From: Raphanus sativus
Taxonomy: Eukaryota; Streptophyta; Magnoliopsida; Brassicales; Brassicaceae
DNA length: 64,000 bases
Direction of reading: 5' to 3'
NCBI RefSeq assembly: GCF_000801105.2
Contig: NC_079515.1
Coordinates: 7,874,001 to 7,938,000 of the forward strand
The notes under the pieces are model-generated. The model worked only from the letters and a program-made list of their open reading frames with translations, was not told the DNA's origin and did no database searches. Of the stretch, positions 11,029 to 22,805 are shown piece after piece (the first letter of the stretch is position 1; every line of letters starts with the position of its first letter). A program made the translations under genes and the position numbers.

Positions 11029-12435
11029 CTAAACAAAACTGTAACCAGGTCTTGTTTTGATTCTTCTCTCTCTCATCTCATTCCTCAGTTTCTCTACCTC
11101 TACCCATTTCCCTTTAGAAGCAAACACATTAGACAAAGCAACATAATCTTCGCATTCATCACCCTTCTCCTCTCGTTCCATCTCCATAAGAGCTTTTCCA
11201 ATCTCTTCACCCATCACAGTCTCACCATATATACTGCAGGCGTTGCAAAGACTTCTCAACATGATAGCATCAGGTTTGATAGGCATAGCTAATACAAACT
11301 CATACGCTTCTCGTAACCGCCCTGCTTTGCCAAGAAGATCTACTATACATCCGTAGTGTTGAATAACCGGAGTGACACCGAACCTCGTCCTCATGCTCCT
11401 AAACAACTCCAGCCCTTCTTGAACAAGACCGATATGACGGTAAGCCGAAAGCAAACTAGTGAAAGTTACTTCGTTTGGTCTGATCCCAGACTCCGCCATA
11501 CGGTTTAGAAGACTCGGTGTTTCGCTTCCTCTTCCGTTGAGAGCTAGCCCCGTCGCCATCGAGGTCCATGTCAAGACATTCTTCACTCTCATCACCTCGA
11601 ACACAGAGATAGCACTGGTTAAGCAGCCGCATTTCGAGTACATGTCTACAAGTCCAGTACCGATAAAGACATCAACTTCTGGTGTGAAACCAAGTTTCTC
11701 TACGTAACCATGAACAAGAGAGCCAACTTCTAGCAAACCCATCTGAGAGATGGCTGAAAGAACGCATACCATGGTTGTATCAGTAGGTCTAACTCCATCA
11801 CCGCAGCTGGAGAATCTCCGAAACAGAATCATCCCTTTTCTCGCGTTGTGATTCCCTTTGTCCTTACGCGAACAATACCCTCCGATCATCGCGTTCCACG
11901 TAACGGAAGTTCTCTCAGGCATTTCGTCGAACACCTTCCGTGCGTAACGCAGATCCCCGTGCTTAGCGTAGAAATGGAGTAGAGTGGTTCCAATCAGCTC
12001 GGAGTTATGGAGAAACCCAAGCTTCATCACCATCCCATGAACCATCCTCCCGACCCCTGACGACGAAGAAGCTGACCTGGCGCAAGCGCCGAGGAGGAAG
12101 ACGAACGTGCGCTCGTTGAGATAAAGCAACGAACTTTTCGATGCCCAGTTGGTGAAGATACGTATCGAGTCCTCTGGGTTGCTGCATTTAAGCAGAGTGT
12201 TGAAGAGGAACTTGTCGGGACGAGAGAAGCGAGGGAAGGCCAGCGAATGAGCAAGCTTGGAGCTTTCTGTAGATTGATTCGAGCAGTAATGGCCTATGAG
12301 TTTGCCGAGGAGAGAGTTGTCTCGGAAACAGCCGTTAATCACGAGCTGAGCATGGATTTGCTTTGCCTGAACTAGGGTTTTCGTGTTTCGTTGTAATAAA
12401 GACAAGAATCTTGGTCCAGGAAAAACAGAGCTCAT
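11029..12435 (-). CDS. MEF20: PLS-class pentatricopeptide repeat protein, mitochondrial editing factor 20 (MEF20)
   Basis: A single exon of 468 residues. After an N-terminal presequence-like stretch (SSVFPGPRFLSLLQRNTK) come tandem P, L and S type PPR motifs, recognisable by phrases such as HFYAKHGDLRYARKVFDEMP, TGLVDMYSKCGCLTSAISVF and HYGCIVDLLGKAGRLREAYE. The C-terminus is an E-type extension ending in RRIKTRPGYSFV; there is no DYW deaminase domain. PLS proteins of this kind bind one or a few organellar transcripts and guide C-to-U editing. MEF20 (recalled as At3g18970) is known for editing a site in mitochondrial rps4, and I infer the same target. Length is close to the Arabidopsis protein (about 472). 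Confidence 0.9.
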   Translation of the reverse strand: MSSVFPGPRFLSLLQRNTKTLVQAKQIHAQLVINGCFRDNSLLGKLIGHYCSNQSTESSKLAHSLAFPRFSRPDKFLFNTLLKCSNPEDSIRIFTNWASKSSLLYLNERTFVFLLGACARSASSSSGVGRMVHGMVMKLGFLHNSELIGTTLLHFYAKHGDLRYARKVFDEMPERTSVTWNAMIGGYCSRKDKGNHNARKGMILFRRFSSCGDGVRPTDTTMVCVLSAISQMGLLEVGSLVHGYVEKLGFTPEVDVFIGTGLVDMYSKCGCLTSAISVFEVMRVKNVLTWTSMATGLALNGRGSETPSLLNRMAESGIRPNEVTFTSLLSAYRHIGLVQEGLELFRSMRTRFGVTPVIQHYGCIVDLLGKAGRLREAYEFVLAMPIKPDAIMLRSLCNACSIYGETVMGEEIGKALMEMEREEKGDECEDYVALSNVFASKGKWVEVEKLRNEMRERRIKTRPGYSFV

Positions 12436-12808
12436 AGGGACAACAAAGTTCTAATTAGAGGAGAGAAGGGAAAACAAAAGCGAGGAGACTGAGAAAAAGT
12501 TGGAAGAATCAACAAAATAACAAACTTGGTGCACAAGTATATACCAAAGGTGTTTACCTCTTAAACCTAACTTCTAATCAAACAATTTTGAGTTGCACAC
12601 GGAGGTTACATATTATGATAAAACAACTTATCCACATGACCACATCGAGATAAAACGACACAACTGACTCAATGACACAGAGATAGATAGAAAGAGAGAG
12701 AGAAAGAGAGTTTAGTTATTTTTTAAATTAAAGAAACCCTACACGAAATTTGCAGTTTGATATCCCTCCTCCTCCACTGCAGATCAATCGATAAGGAAAC
12801 GACTAGTA
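12436..12808. other. Intergenic MEF20 promoter / VRN1 3' flank
   Basis: A divergence-free interval: MEF20 starts leftward from it and VRN1 ends into it. It includes a short GA-rich microsatellite (about 12684-12712). Confidence 0.45.
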
Positions 12809-15000
12809 CTAGATTCCGTTGACTCGATAGGCTGTTACTTTCAGGACGAAGTCTCTGGTTCTGAGCAGCTCGAAGACGCAGACGTCACCTTCTCCAAGGT
12901 TGTTCTCCAGGGTGAACTCGTACCATCCTTGGCTGAACTTGGCCCTCCCTGCTTTGTAAAGGCATCTCACTGGCCATTGTTTCTCCCCGAGCTGGACCTT
13001 GATGAACCCCGAGATCCCACTTAAGTACTTCTCAGCAAAACCAGAAGGCAGATACTGTTCAAAGCAACACAACAACAAAGAAGATAACATTTTAGAGACC
13101 ATTGTGCAGAAGATAATAGTGATCTTGATTTTTGATAAGTTTTTGGCTTTACCATGATGCAGCCTCTGTATAGATAAGATGGTCGGAGAACAACTCTGAA
13201 GAAAGGGTTTGTTGGCTCGAACGTTTTGGCTGCATTGATGGCCCTCTCTCTTTCCTCTGCAGTCACCGTTCTCTTTCTAGCAGAAGCACTCTCGTAGAAC
13301 TTTGAACGGCTCTCTGGGTCATCATCTCGTGGAGCAGATGAGTTTATCTCCTCTGGATGGACCACACCATCATGAGAATCAATCTAAGTATGAACAAGAG
13401 TTTGAGAGAAGAGTAAGCTTACCAGGAACAGCGTTCTTCTTCTTCCTCCCTCTCTTTTTAGCAACTTTTGGGGTTGGTGTTGTCTCTTCAGCTTTAACAG
13501 GTCCAGCGAAGAAGCTCTGGATAGCTGGACTACTACTAGCATACCCTTTATTAACGGCTACAGTAACTCCAGGATGATGTGATGACGGTGGATACACCGA
13601 AGAAGAAGAAGAGTAAACAACAACCTCGGCGGCGGCGTCTTCGTCTTCAAGGTCTTCAAACAAACGGGCGCGTTTGAGGTGGTTGTGTGGAGTGTCCATG
13701 AGACCGGAGGAATGGTAGTTGATCTCGGAGTGTGATAAGTTGTAAATGTAGACGCTGAAGGCAGAGTTGCCTTCGTATCTAAAGACCAAAAGATAGCCAA
13801 TGCGGATGGAGTAACGGTCGACAAACTCTTGCCAACCATCTTGAAACCAGATTTTGTTGTTGTCAGCTTTCCTGAGTCCTACACGCCAAACATGACCGTC
13901 TGGTACTGTGAGTGCAACTGCAACCGATAGCTCGTCCTTGAATTTACTCGCAAACTTATCTGGAACTCTCTGCACAAAAGCATAACCGGTATGAAACAAT
14001 TTAAAACAAAAAAGAATCGATATAAATATCCATGAGATATAATACAAATGACACGAAATATTGCTGGTTATGTTTTAGTTTCGTAGGCTGAGACACAGTC
14101 CATGACTATGCCTATAACAAATGTACATATTATCTTTGTGTAGACTGATTTGCTTATATGATCTTATATGCTAAACTGAGTAGTAACTAGTATTTGAATA
14201 TGTGTTCATGTTAATTCACAAAGTGTTATGACTAATCACTGTATCATAAATTTTACTTTTATTCTTCTACACACAGAAAACACTTTTCACTTACGAAAAC
14301 AAGTAATGAGTCTTGTAACATAGACATACAAAGGGACCTTATAAGTCGATTATTTTTCACTTCTCAGATTTTTTTGGGAGTTTCACGCACAAGAGGAATC
14401 TAAAATCTCAGACCTCATGAGTCAAACCAGAGTAAACACAAATAGATCTCAACACTCTGTCCTTGCATCAATCTGACAAAACCATACATAAGTTATCATC
14501 ATCAGAAGTCAGCTCACTCGAAACACATTTCCCAAACTACACTCACTTCGCTATTATTAGACTATGAAAAATTCTTAGACCGGATTTAGATTTCTCCCAA
14601 CTTCAATTTTCTAGCAACACACAATGAACATGAGTTACTGACTTGCACTCTTCAGAATCGAAAATCTAATTAAGTTCTCATCGGACGAATTAGACAACAC
14701 AAAGCTTTACAAAATCAAAAAAAAAAAAAATCTAATTCAGTTCCCAACAGTGGAAAAAAAATCAACCTTGACCTGATTTCTAACGAGAATCAAGACAATT
14801 CAATTCAAGAATTCTAAGAAATGCATACAAGAATTAAAACCTTGAAAACTTCAATTTAGCACCAAAAGAAATAAATAAAAAAACTTTGAAAACAAAAACA
14901 AAAAGAAGAGATTTTGAAGAAGCAGAGGAGAAGGAGTTACCAGACGTTTTTCTTGGATAGTGGATGAGAAAATCAGCTTGTGGAAGAAAGGGCGTGGCAT
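12809..15000 (-). CDS. VRN1: VERNALIZATION1-like protein, two B3 domains
   Basis: Four exons on the minus strand, 15000-14941, 13969-13423, 13352-13153 and 13054-12809, give 350 residues (Arabidopsis VRN1 341). The N-terminus [20 protein letters not shown] is coded by a 60-nt first exon, followed by an intron of about 970 bp. The first B3 domain spans about residues 5-98 ([30 protein letters not shown]). A linker with a basic KKRGRKKKN nuclear signal lies near 190-198. The second B3 domain lies in the last 110 residues ([39 protein letters not shown]). VRN1 binds DNA without strong sequence preference and helps keep FLC repressed after cold in Arabidopsis. All splice junctions are GT-AG and in phase; the gene looks functional. 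Confidence 0.95.
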
Positions 15001-15299
15001 GTTCAGAAGTAGACCAAGTAAAAGAAAGAGAGAACAAAAAAAAGAGAGGGGAGAAGAAGAGACCAAAGTCAGATCATGAAACGACGCCGGAGAATACGCG
15101 ACAGAGACTGGCGAGAGAAGCCCTTTCAGATCTGAAGTAGTTTTGATTCTGGTCAAAGGGATGTTACAAGTTACAACACTCTCTCTCTTCTCCTTTACTC
15201 TTGACCTGAGTGACCCAACCAAACCAAACCAAAACCCAAAAGAATTAATTATGTAAAAGAAAAAAATGTTATAATAGAAAAAAAAGAGACCAACTTGTA
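15001..15299. other. VRN1 leader and proximal promoter
   Basis: The strand of VRN1 is CT-rich here, typical of a 5' leader (about 15001-15200). The MITE nest starts 300 bp upstream of the VRN1 start codon. Confidence 0.45.
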
Positions 15300-15393
15300 T
15301 ACTCCCTCCGTTTTATATTATTTGTCGTTCTAAGTCTTTGCACACATATTAAGAAAATATTTAATTTTACATATTTCCAAAATAAAAATATTA

Positions 15394-16120
15394 CTCCCTC
15401 CATTTCATAAAGAGTGTCACTCAGACATATTTTACACGGATTAAGAAAATTGGAAAATATATTAATCTACCATTATTTATTGTACAATTAATTAAATGAA
15501 AATGATTTAACTAAATATCTATTGGTTATTAAAAAAAGGTAAGAAAGAGGCTTAATGATAAAATATGCATTGGAAATACAAAGTGGAGAAATTGCCAAAA
15601 ATATCATTTTCATAGTACCACTTTTCATGTTTACACTAACCACTTTTACCACTACTTTTAATGAAGGGTTTAGATTTGAACGTTTAGGATTTAGGGTTTA
15701 GATTTTATGTTTTAGGGTTTAGATTTGATGTTTTATGGTTTAGGGTATAAAGTTTAGGGTTTAGAGTTGAGGATTTAGGGTTTATAGTTGAGGTTTCAGG
15801 GTTTAGGGTTTAGGATATTGAATTTAGGGTATATAGTTTAGGGTTTAGGGTTTAGAGTTGAAGATTTAGGGTTTAGGGTTTAGAATTGGAGGTTTAGGAT
15901 TTAGAATTTTGGATTAAAATTTTGAAAAACATATAAAAATAAAGATATAAGAGTCTTTAACATTTTAATAAAAAAGGTATTTTTGAAAATATGTACTTAG
16001 TGATGGTAAAGATGAATAATGGTATTAAAGTGGTATTTTTGAAAATTCCCCTACAAAGTGACACTTATTTTAAAACAAAATAAAAAAGCTAAAATGACAC
16101 TCTTTAAGAAACAGAGGGAG
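15394..16120. mobile_element. Stowaway-like MITE, middle layer of the nest
   Basis: Begins CTCCCTCCATTTCATAAAGA and ends, inverted, CTCCCTCTGTTTCTTAAAGA, with TA duplications at 15392-15393 and 16121-16122. The subterminal GTGTCA motif is shared by both arms. It interrupts the outer element and is itself split by the inner element. Confidence 0.85.
15586..16051. mobile_element. Mutator-like MITE with telomere-like core, innermost layer
   Basis: A perfect 9-bp target duplication, TACAAAGTG, lies at 15577-15585 and 16052-16060. The ends are related inverted sequences (GAGAAATTGCCAAAAATA and GGGGAATTTTCAAAAATA). A 9-bp duplication points to the Mutator superfamily. The core (15660-15905) is a one-strand array of degenerate TTTAGGG/TTTAGAG units, so it resembles telomere sequence but is interstitial and transposed. 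Confidence 0.8.
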
Positions 16121-16271
16121 TATTACCAATACACATCAACCAGTATAAAAATAGAATAGAGAATATTTTCAATAAATTTTGCATTGAAAACCGAAAACGA
16201 CACTTATTTTGAAACAAAAATTTTGCTCTAGAACGACATATAATTTGAAACGGAGGGAGTAGCACTTATAG

Positions 16272-17690
16272 TCAGGGTCTGTTTGTTTCTCCATCTGGAT
16301 GAACCATTTGGATGAAAATGAAAGTTTTATTTGTTTAGACACTAAAAAGTGCAATTCATTCAGATGTATCATTCGGATGGCTTTTGAAAATCTAGGCTTA
16401 ATTTTAAAGTCCATTTAAATGAACCAATTTGGATTATTTGAATATAGATGATTCATTTAAAATGGTATAATGTCTATTATGCCCCTAGTGTGATTCACAA
16501 ATTATAAGCCTAAACATAATATTATTTTGTTCCACGTAAAAATTGACAAAAGCACAAAAACATTTGTTCCGCCAAAACCGAAAAATTTCGTTTTCCCGCC
16601 AAAACTGAAAATCTCGTTTTCTCGCAAAAACGTATTTCTCGCCAAAACAGCAAAAACGCGTTTTCCCGCCAAAACCGAAAATTTTCATTTTCCCGCAAAA
16701 ATGTGTTTTCCCGCCAAAACCATAAAAATACGTTTCCCACCAAAAAAAAATCTTATTTTCTAGCGAAAACTGCAAAAATGCATTTTTCTGGCAAAACCGA
16801 AAATTTTGTTTTCCCGCAAAAACGTGTTTTGTCGCTAAAACCACAAAATGCATGTTTCCCGCCAAAACCACAAAATGCGTGTTTCCCGCCAAAATCGAAA
16901 AATTTTCATTTTCCAGCGAAAACTGCAAAATTTCGTTTTTCCGCCAAAACAACAAAAATGCGTTTTCTCGCCAAAACCGAAAAATCTTGTTTTCCCGCCA
17001 AAACAGCAAAAACGCGTTTTTCCGCCAAAAACGAAAAAATCTTGTTTTCCAGTCAAAACCGCAAAAACGTGTTTCCGGCCAAAACAGAAAATCTCGTTTT
17101 TCCACAAAAACGCGTTTTTCTGCCAAAACCGAAAAATCTTGTTTTCCCGCGAAAACCGCAAAAATGTGTTTTCCCGTCAAAACCACAAAATGCGTTTTTC
17201 TGCTAAAACCACAAAATCTTATTTTTCCACCAAAACCAAAAAATCTCATTTTCCCACCAAACTGAAAAATATTATTACCGCAAAAACGTATTTCCCGTCA
17301 AAATAAAAATTTGTATTTTCACACCAAAACCAAAAAATGTGTTTGTCCGCTAAAACAGAAAAATCTTGTTTTCCCGCTTAAACCGCAAAAAACTTATTAA
17401 TTTTAAAATAATTCTAATGTAAATATATTAAACTAAATAATTAAATGTAGTATAGTTAAAAAATAATATCAACCATATAATTAAACTAACACAAGAGTAT
17501 TTTGGTAATTTGTTTACTAAACTCATCTGAATGGAAATAAAAATAAAAAAACAAACATATGATTCATCTAGATTAGGATATTTCGATAAACAAACAAACA
17601 TGTACAAAAATCTAAGTGAATCATCTATATAGATCATATAAATGAATCATCTGAATGGAAATGACAAAAAGTGAAACAAACAGCCATCAG
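16272..17690. mobile_element. Candidate hAT element carrying a minisatellite
   Basis: Inverted ends share CTGTTTGTTTC just inside the termini. The flanks ACTTATAG (16264-16271) and TCTTATAG (17691-17698) match at 7 of 8 bases, consistent with an aged hAT target duplication. It begins 11 bp after the outer Stowaway element ends. The interior is the minisatellite listed separately. No transposase is encoded. Confidence 0.55.
16560..17395. repeat. Minisatellite of CCGCCAAAACCGAAAAAT-type units
   Basis: Roughly 30-35 degenerate units, mostly 25-27 bp with shorter 17-18 bp variants, each built as CGCCAAAAC followed by an A-run and a GTTTTCC segment. Because unit lengths are often near multiples of three and stops are rare, long reading frames appear in several frames on both strands with repeats such as FGGKTRFC. 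These are artefacts of the repeat, not genes. Confidence 0.85.
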
Positions 17691-17698
17691 TCTTATAG

Positions 17699-18191
17699 CT
17701 CGACCGAGCTGAATCTTTTTGAGTCGAATCGGCTGATCACTTGTGTGGTTTTATTTAAACTAAAATCAAAAGCCGACCTCCCCCACCTACTCCTTTTTCC
17801 ACCACTATTTTTCTCTCACTTTTTTTGTTCTGTTTTTAATATTTGGCTCCTATTTCTCCTTTTAGATTTAACTATTCTATTTCCCCAAGGAAAAATATTT
17901 AAACTCAGATCTATCAAAAATATAGATATAACACTCTGATAAAAGATACAGTCCACGGCAAATTTTCTTCTGAATTTTTTATACAGACAGATCCGCAACC
18001 ATAATGAACAGAATTATATGAAATAGTTTCCATATCACTAAAACTATATGATATAGTTTTTCCCCTTTATCAATTTCACAGATAATGTATTATAAACAAA
18101 AAAATTTGTTATTCAATTTCCCTCATTTGCAAAAAAAAAATATTATAAATTATATTTCAAAACAAAAGGCATTGTCAATTATAAAACAAAT
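17699..18191. other. Intergenic, no recognised feature
   Basis: AT-rich spacer between two hAT-type elements. No coding or bounded repeat structure was seen. Confidence 0.4.
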
Positions 18192-18199
18192 GATACAGA

Positions 18200-18897
18200 C
18201 AGGGGCAAATCCAGACTAGTATTATAATGGGTGCACTAGTATTAATTTAATAAATATTAAATAATCAGTTAAAATCTTATATATTATTATATTATATTAT
18301 ATTATAAAGTAAATACTTGTTAGATCATACCATAACATATTTTAATATTTACTTTTCATTAGTTTTTCACTATTGTATTTATAATATTTAGATTTATTTT
18401 AATAAAAACAGAATAGATAATCATTAAATTTTTATATTTACAACAAAATATCTGTTTATATAAAAATGTTTTTTCTGTAATTTCTTATTAAAAATAAGAA
18501 GTTTGTTTAAAAGTAAGATAGTTTGTTGTTTTTGAGATTAATGATAAACTAGTAATTAAAAATATACAATTCAAAACATCAGTATGTAGTTTTTGGAGTT
18601 TAAATTATTATTTTTACTTAATACATTAAGCTTTTTATGTTTAGAAACTTTTAACAGATAAAGATTTTAAAACAAAATGGCTTTAAAATTCAATTTATAT
18701 CGATTTCTTAAATCTTTTAAATTATGCTTAACTTGTTAAATACATTTAATTTGTTTTGTTTGCGAAGTTTATCTATTTTTGTGGGTGCAAGTCATAGATT
18801 ATGGGTGTACATAAAAAAAAATTGTACAAAAAAACATTAATTTCAAAAAAAATTATGGGTGCACAGGCACCCTTCCCACACCCTAGCTTCGTCCCTG
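18200..18897. mobile_element. Non-autonomous hAT element (CAGGG-ended)
   Basis: A 698-bp element with ends CAGGGGCAAATCC and, inverted, CAGGGACGAAGC. A perfect 8-bp duplication, GATACAGA, lies at 18192-18199 and 18898-18905. GGGTGCAC motifs occur near both ends. The AT-rich interior has no coding capacity. Confidence 0.88.
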
Positions 18898-18905
18898 GAT
18901 ACAGA

Positions 18906-19514
18906 CTGGTCGAGAGAAAATAAAATGATTATGAAAAGAGAAAAATCTTCATTACAGCTCATGCAACTGTACTAACATATTAATAATGAAAAAAAAATTA
19001 GCATTATCTTGTTTTCTGATTTTAAATGATGAACACGATGAAGATTTTGACTTTTGATTACAGTACGCAATGTACTCCGTACTAACGTTTAAGAATAAGC
19101 TATGTATACATATGATCTAGCTACTAAGCGTTCTAGAAGAATGGATTTCTCTTTGTTCTTGATTCTAATAATTTGGACTATATAAAATATTTTTTTTTTG
19201 CTAAAAAACTATATAAAATATACAAGATTTAAATATAACCATGTATATATCTAGCTACTAGATATATCATGTGACACCTGCATGTGACACAAAATATAAA
19301 GTACATATTACAATTATAAACTCAAATGAGTAGTGCCTATAAGTTTAGGTATATCATGAATAAATCTAGTGAGATTATGTACAAATATATTTAAAATAGT
19401 TTTGCGGGTTTAAGGTATGAATAATGATAGAATTGGTATATTAAAAATAGGCCACAGCTAATAGTAATAAATACAAACCGATACAGGAAACGTTTACTAA
19501 TGAACATAAGATGA
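18906..19514. other. Intergenic, 3' side of the first dioxygenase
   Basis: AT-rich, with no bounded element recognised. The part nearest 19515 is the expected 3' untranslated region of the dioxygenase. Confidence 0.4.
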
Positions 19515-20828
19515 TTACAACTTGAAGTGATCAATCTGGATGTCCTCAACTTCGAGCTTCTTGAAATCACTTCTGTTTCTCGAAACAAAGAACTTGCCCC
19601 AATTGCACTTTTTGTAACAAGGCTGGTTTTCTTCATTTATAAGCTCCTCCAATGGCTCAATGTTGGTTTCATGGGATGGGAAAAAGAATAGTGGAATTGA
19701 GAATCTCTCTTTGCTCGTGTTCACTAAAACTCTATGTTCTGCACTCCAATACTTGTCATTTGTCCATACCTAGTCCACAACATATGTCATCGAATCTAAA
19801 TATAGTATATTGTTTTCTTGATTGATAGCTGGTTTTACCTGCATACAATTGCCAATGTTAATGATCAAAGCATCTTGGATCGGTTTCACTGGGATCCATT
19901 CTCCATCGGATCTACGTCCCACTTGCAATCCACCAACACTATCTTGAGCCAAAACGGTAAGAGCTCCTCCATCTTTGTGACGTCCAACGCCTAATGCAAG
20001 CTCAGGGTTGGGACAAGGAGGGTAATGGTTGAACCGCAAAATGCTCGTTTGTTCCTTGAAGTAACCCGATAACCGATCACCGGGTAAACCCAAGCTAATG
20101 GAGATAAGTTCCAAAAGCTTGAAAGCTAACTTCTCAACCTCCCTTGCATATTCTTGGCAGATCTCTCTACAAGGAGGATTACATGGTAAAAATTCACTTT
20201 CAGGATAACTAAAAACATACTAAACGGAATCTAATCAAACCCAATGGGCCGTAACCACTATTAATGGGCCGAACGAATGATTATTAACAATAATAATTCA
20301 AACAGATGCATTTGACTTTAGCTTGAGCGAGAGATTGGTCTGAAATGATCACCTGAAGTCAGAAGGGTGTTGAGGCCACTGGTTAGTGAGCTTTCTGAGC
20401 TCGGCGTCTTCTGGCTCTGGACTCGCCGGAACGATCGTGGGATCTTGCAAGAAAAAATCAAAGATCTCTTTCCAGTCTCTAACGTTCTTAGTGTGTTCCT
20501 CGTCGTAATAGCCCATAGGATACACTTCGTCCCTTTTCACTCTCCTCTTCTCCTCCGCCGTTAGGTTAAAAAATTCCGCCGCCGTGTTCTCTACGCGGCG
20601 CCTTAAGTCCAACGGCAAGCCGTGGTTGATCACCTGGAAAAATCCCCATCTCTCGCAAGCTTTTCCGATCTCTGTGGCGATCGTGGTCTTGTCGGAATCG
20701 GGGTCTTGGAGAGACGAGAGGTCGATGGTCGGGATCTCGTCGGAGAAAATGAAGTCACCCGAGTTTTTGAGATGAGTGATGGGTCTGTTTTCGGGAGCTT
20801 GGATGAAGGCTTCGTCGAGTCCTCCCAT
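19515..20828 (-). CDS. 2-oxoglutarate/Fe(II)-dependent dioxygenase (At3g19000 type)
   Basis: Three exons on the minus strand, 20828-20353, 20166-19839 and 19769-19515, encode 352 residues, the length I recall for the Arabidopsis counterpart. The N-terminal DIOX_N part carries IPTIDLSSL and WGFFQVINHGLP (about 61-72). The double-stranded beta-helix core has the Fe(II) triad His222-x-Asp224 (GRHKDGG) and His280 (AEHRV), and the 2-oxoglutarate-binding Arg290-x-Ser292. It is a soluble plant DOXC-class enzyme; the substrate cannot be read from sequence. All catalytic residues are present and junctions are GT-AG. The second dioxygenase 2.7 kb upstream on the same strand has the same intron phases and an identical 328-nt middle exon, so the two are tandem duplicates. 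Confidence 0.93.
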
Positions 20829-22774
20829 GGCGGTTTTTGCGGTGATTCTTATGTTGATTTTTGGTAGTACAAAAGGCTAATTTGCAGGAGTATAAATATC
20901 AAAATAATTAGTCGTGCGGTTGAGGTTTGTTTAAAAACAATTTTTTAAATTAATTATCAAAGTTTTCAATTAATTAAAGAAAATGAATGTACACGAATTT
21001 ATGTGAAAATTAGTTTTATTTTAATCACAGTAGGTTAATTAGTAATTATAGTCAGGAATCTTAATCACGGTAGGTTAGAAAAAGAGTTACCAAAACAAGC
21101 CAACTATGTATGTAGACGGAATCGTCGTCAAAAAGGTCATGAGTATTATTGTTTCCGATATAAAACTCAATCTCACTAGACACACACAATAACATGTGTA
21201 AGTTTAATTGGTTAACTAGATTCTGACCCGCCCTTCAGAGGGCGGGTATATTTTTGTTGAAAATATTAATTTTATGTCATGAATATTTTTATACTTGATA
21301 AATTATATTTTGTTAAGAATTTTATGAAATTTATCTAAAATTACTGTATGAATAATTTTTGTTATTTTAAATATGACAAAAATTTTGAAGACTCCAAATA
21401 ATTTTGATCGTATTTTATGACTTTTATTTATTAATCTACTGTTAAACTTGTGAATTATTTCACAGTGATTTTATTTTTAGTATTTTAATTTAAAGAAAAA
21501 GTTTAATATTTTTAAACTATTTTTTTGTCATAGACCCGTTATGTATTAATAAAATCTGTTTTTGTGTATTTTAAAAAGTTTATATGATTTTTTATTTTAA
21601 ATGAAACTATTTTTTTAAATATTTGAGAACATTCGGGTCTTCAGAATCCAGATTCTGACCCGCCCTTTCAAAAGGACATGTATATTTTTTGTTTAACTTT
21701 TTCTAGATATTTAATTGTAATACTTGTGTTTTTTTCTTAATCATATTTTTTTGTAGTCATATATGTGTATAAATCTTAATCAAAACTTATTTGATTTACT
21801 GTAGAAATAATAGTAATTTAAAGTTGGCCGGCATATACTCGTTTCTTTATAATTATAAATCTATTTTTTGTAATCATATTTATCTATTCAGATTAGGCCT
21901 AGGCATCTGGTCCTCGGATCAGGTCTTATTGGGTCCGCATCTTTCGGTTCCTGAAAATTTAGATTCATATAGATATCTATAGTTTTTCAGGTCTGCTCGG
22001 CCAAGAGCTTGTCGAACTCTTGTCGGTTCAAGTATATAATTCTAATATACGTAAAACACTCGTAATTTCAGTTTTATTTCGGATTCAGGTTGATTTGGGT
22101 ATATAGGACCCGAAAAAACCTGACATATCCAAACTGAATTTGAAAACTCAAAAAGTATCTGCAAATCCTAAAAATACATGGAAAAAATATATCTGAAACT
22201 TACACAAAATCAGATCCGAAAACTCGAAAGGTATCTCAAATTTTACCCGAACACCCAAATTATATTTTTTGGAAATCTAAAATTTACCCGAAACCTGAAA
22301 TTATACCTAAAAACCTGAATCTGAAATTTTTAAAAATATCTGAAATATCTAAAATACACACAATCATCCAAATTTACCTAATATATAATAATTTTTGAGT
22401 ATTTCGAATACCTGATTGAGTCTCTTGTAGGACGTAGATCCAAACCGAGACTTGTGGATCCCCATAAAAAAAGATCCAATAAAATTTTTAGCATAAACTC
22501 GAATCTGAACTTGTATTTTCGAATCCGTTCTAGTTTGGTTTTTCGGGTCTGGTAAAATGTTAGACCTATATTAAATCTTGATTTGTACTTGAAGCGCATA
22601 TATAGTGTTGTTTTGTATTTTTCTGTAAATATGTCTGAAATTAATTATTACTATTTTATTATTAACTTTCTAATCATAAATTTATGAATACAAATTGAAG
22701 ATTTATTTTAAATTTTAAATATACTAATTTTTTAGTTTATTAAAATATTGCAATACAAACTATAAATAATATAC

Positions 22775-22805
<31 letters not shown>

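Larger units (their letters stand above)
15302..16259. mobile_element. Stowaway-like MITE, outer shell of a three-element nest
   Basis: Ends are CTCCCTCCGTTTTATATTAT and the inverted CTCCCTCCGTTTCAAATTAT, flanked by TA duplications at 15300-15301 and 16260-16261. These are the features of Stowaway/mariner-type MITEs. Its own sequence is only about 230 bp; the rest is the second element inserted at 15392. Confidence 0.85.

Noticed and set aside
15655..15905. TTTAGGG-rich array as a real or former telomere
   Set aside because: It lies inside a mobile element with a 9-bp target duplication and is degenerate and interstitial.
16485..17306. Overlapping reading frames of 73-254 codons on both strands
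   Set aside because: They are generated by the minisatellite and consist of one repeated phrase in every frame. No start context, intron structure or family supports them.
16560..17395. CRISPR-like regular repeat
   Set aside because: This is a plant nuclear sequence. Units are degenerate, contiguous and of variable length with no unique spacers.
21894..22568. A complete hAT element starting TAGGCCTAGGCATCTGG
   Set aside because: The candidate right end has only loose similarity and the flanking octamers (ATTCAGAT and TATTAAAT) do not match. Recorded only as a relic.
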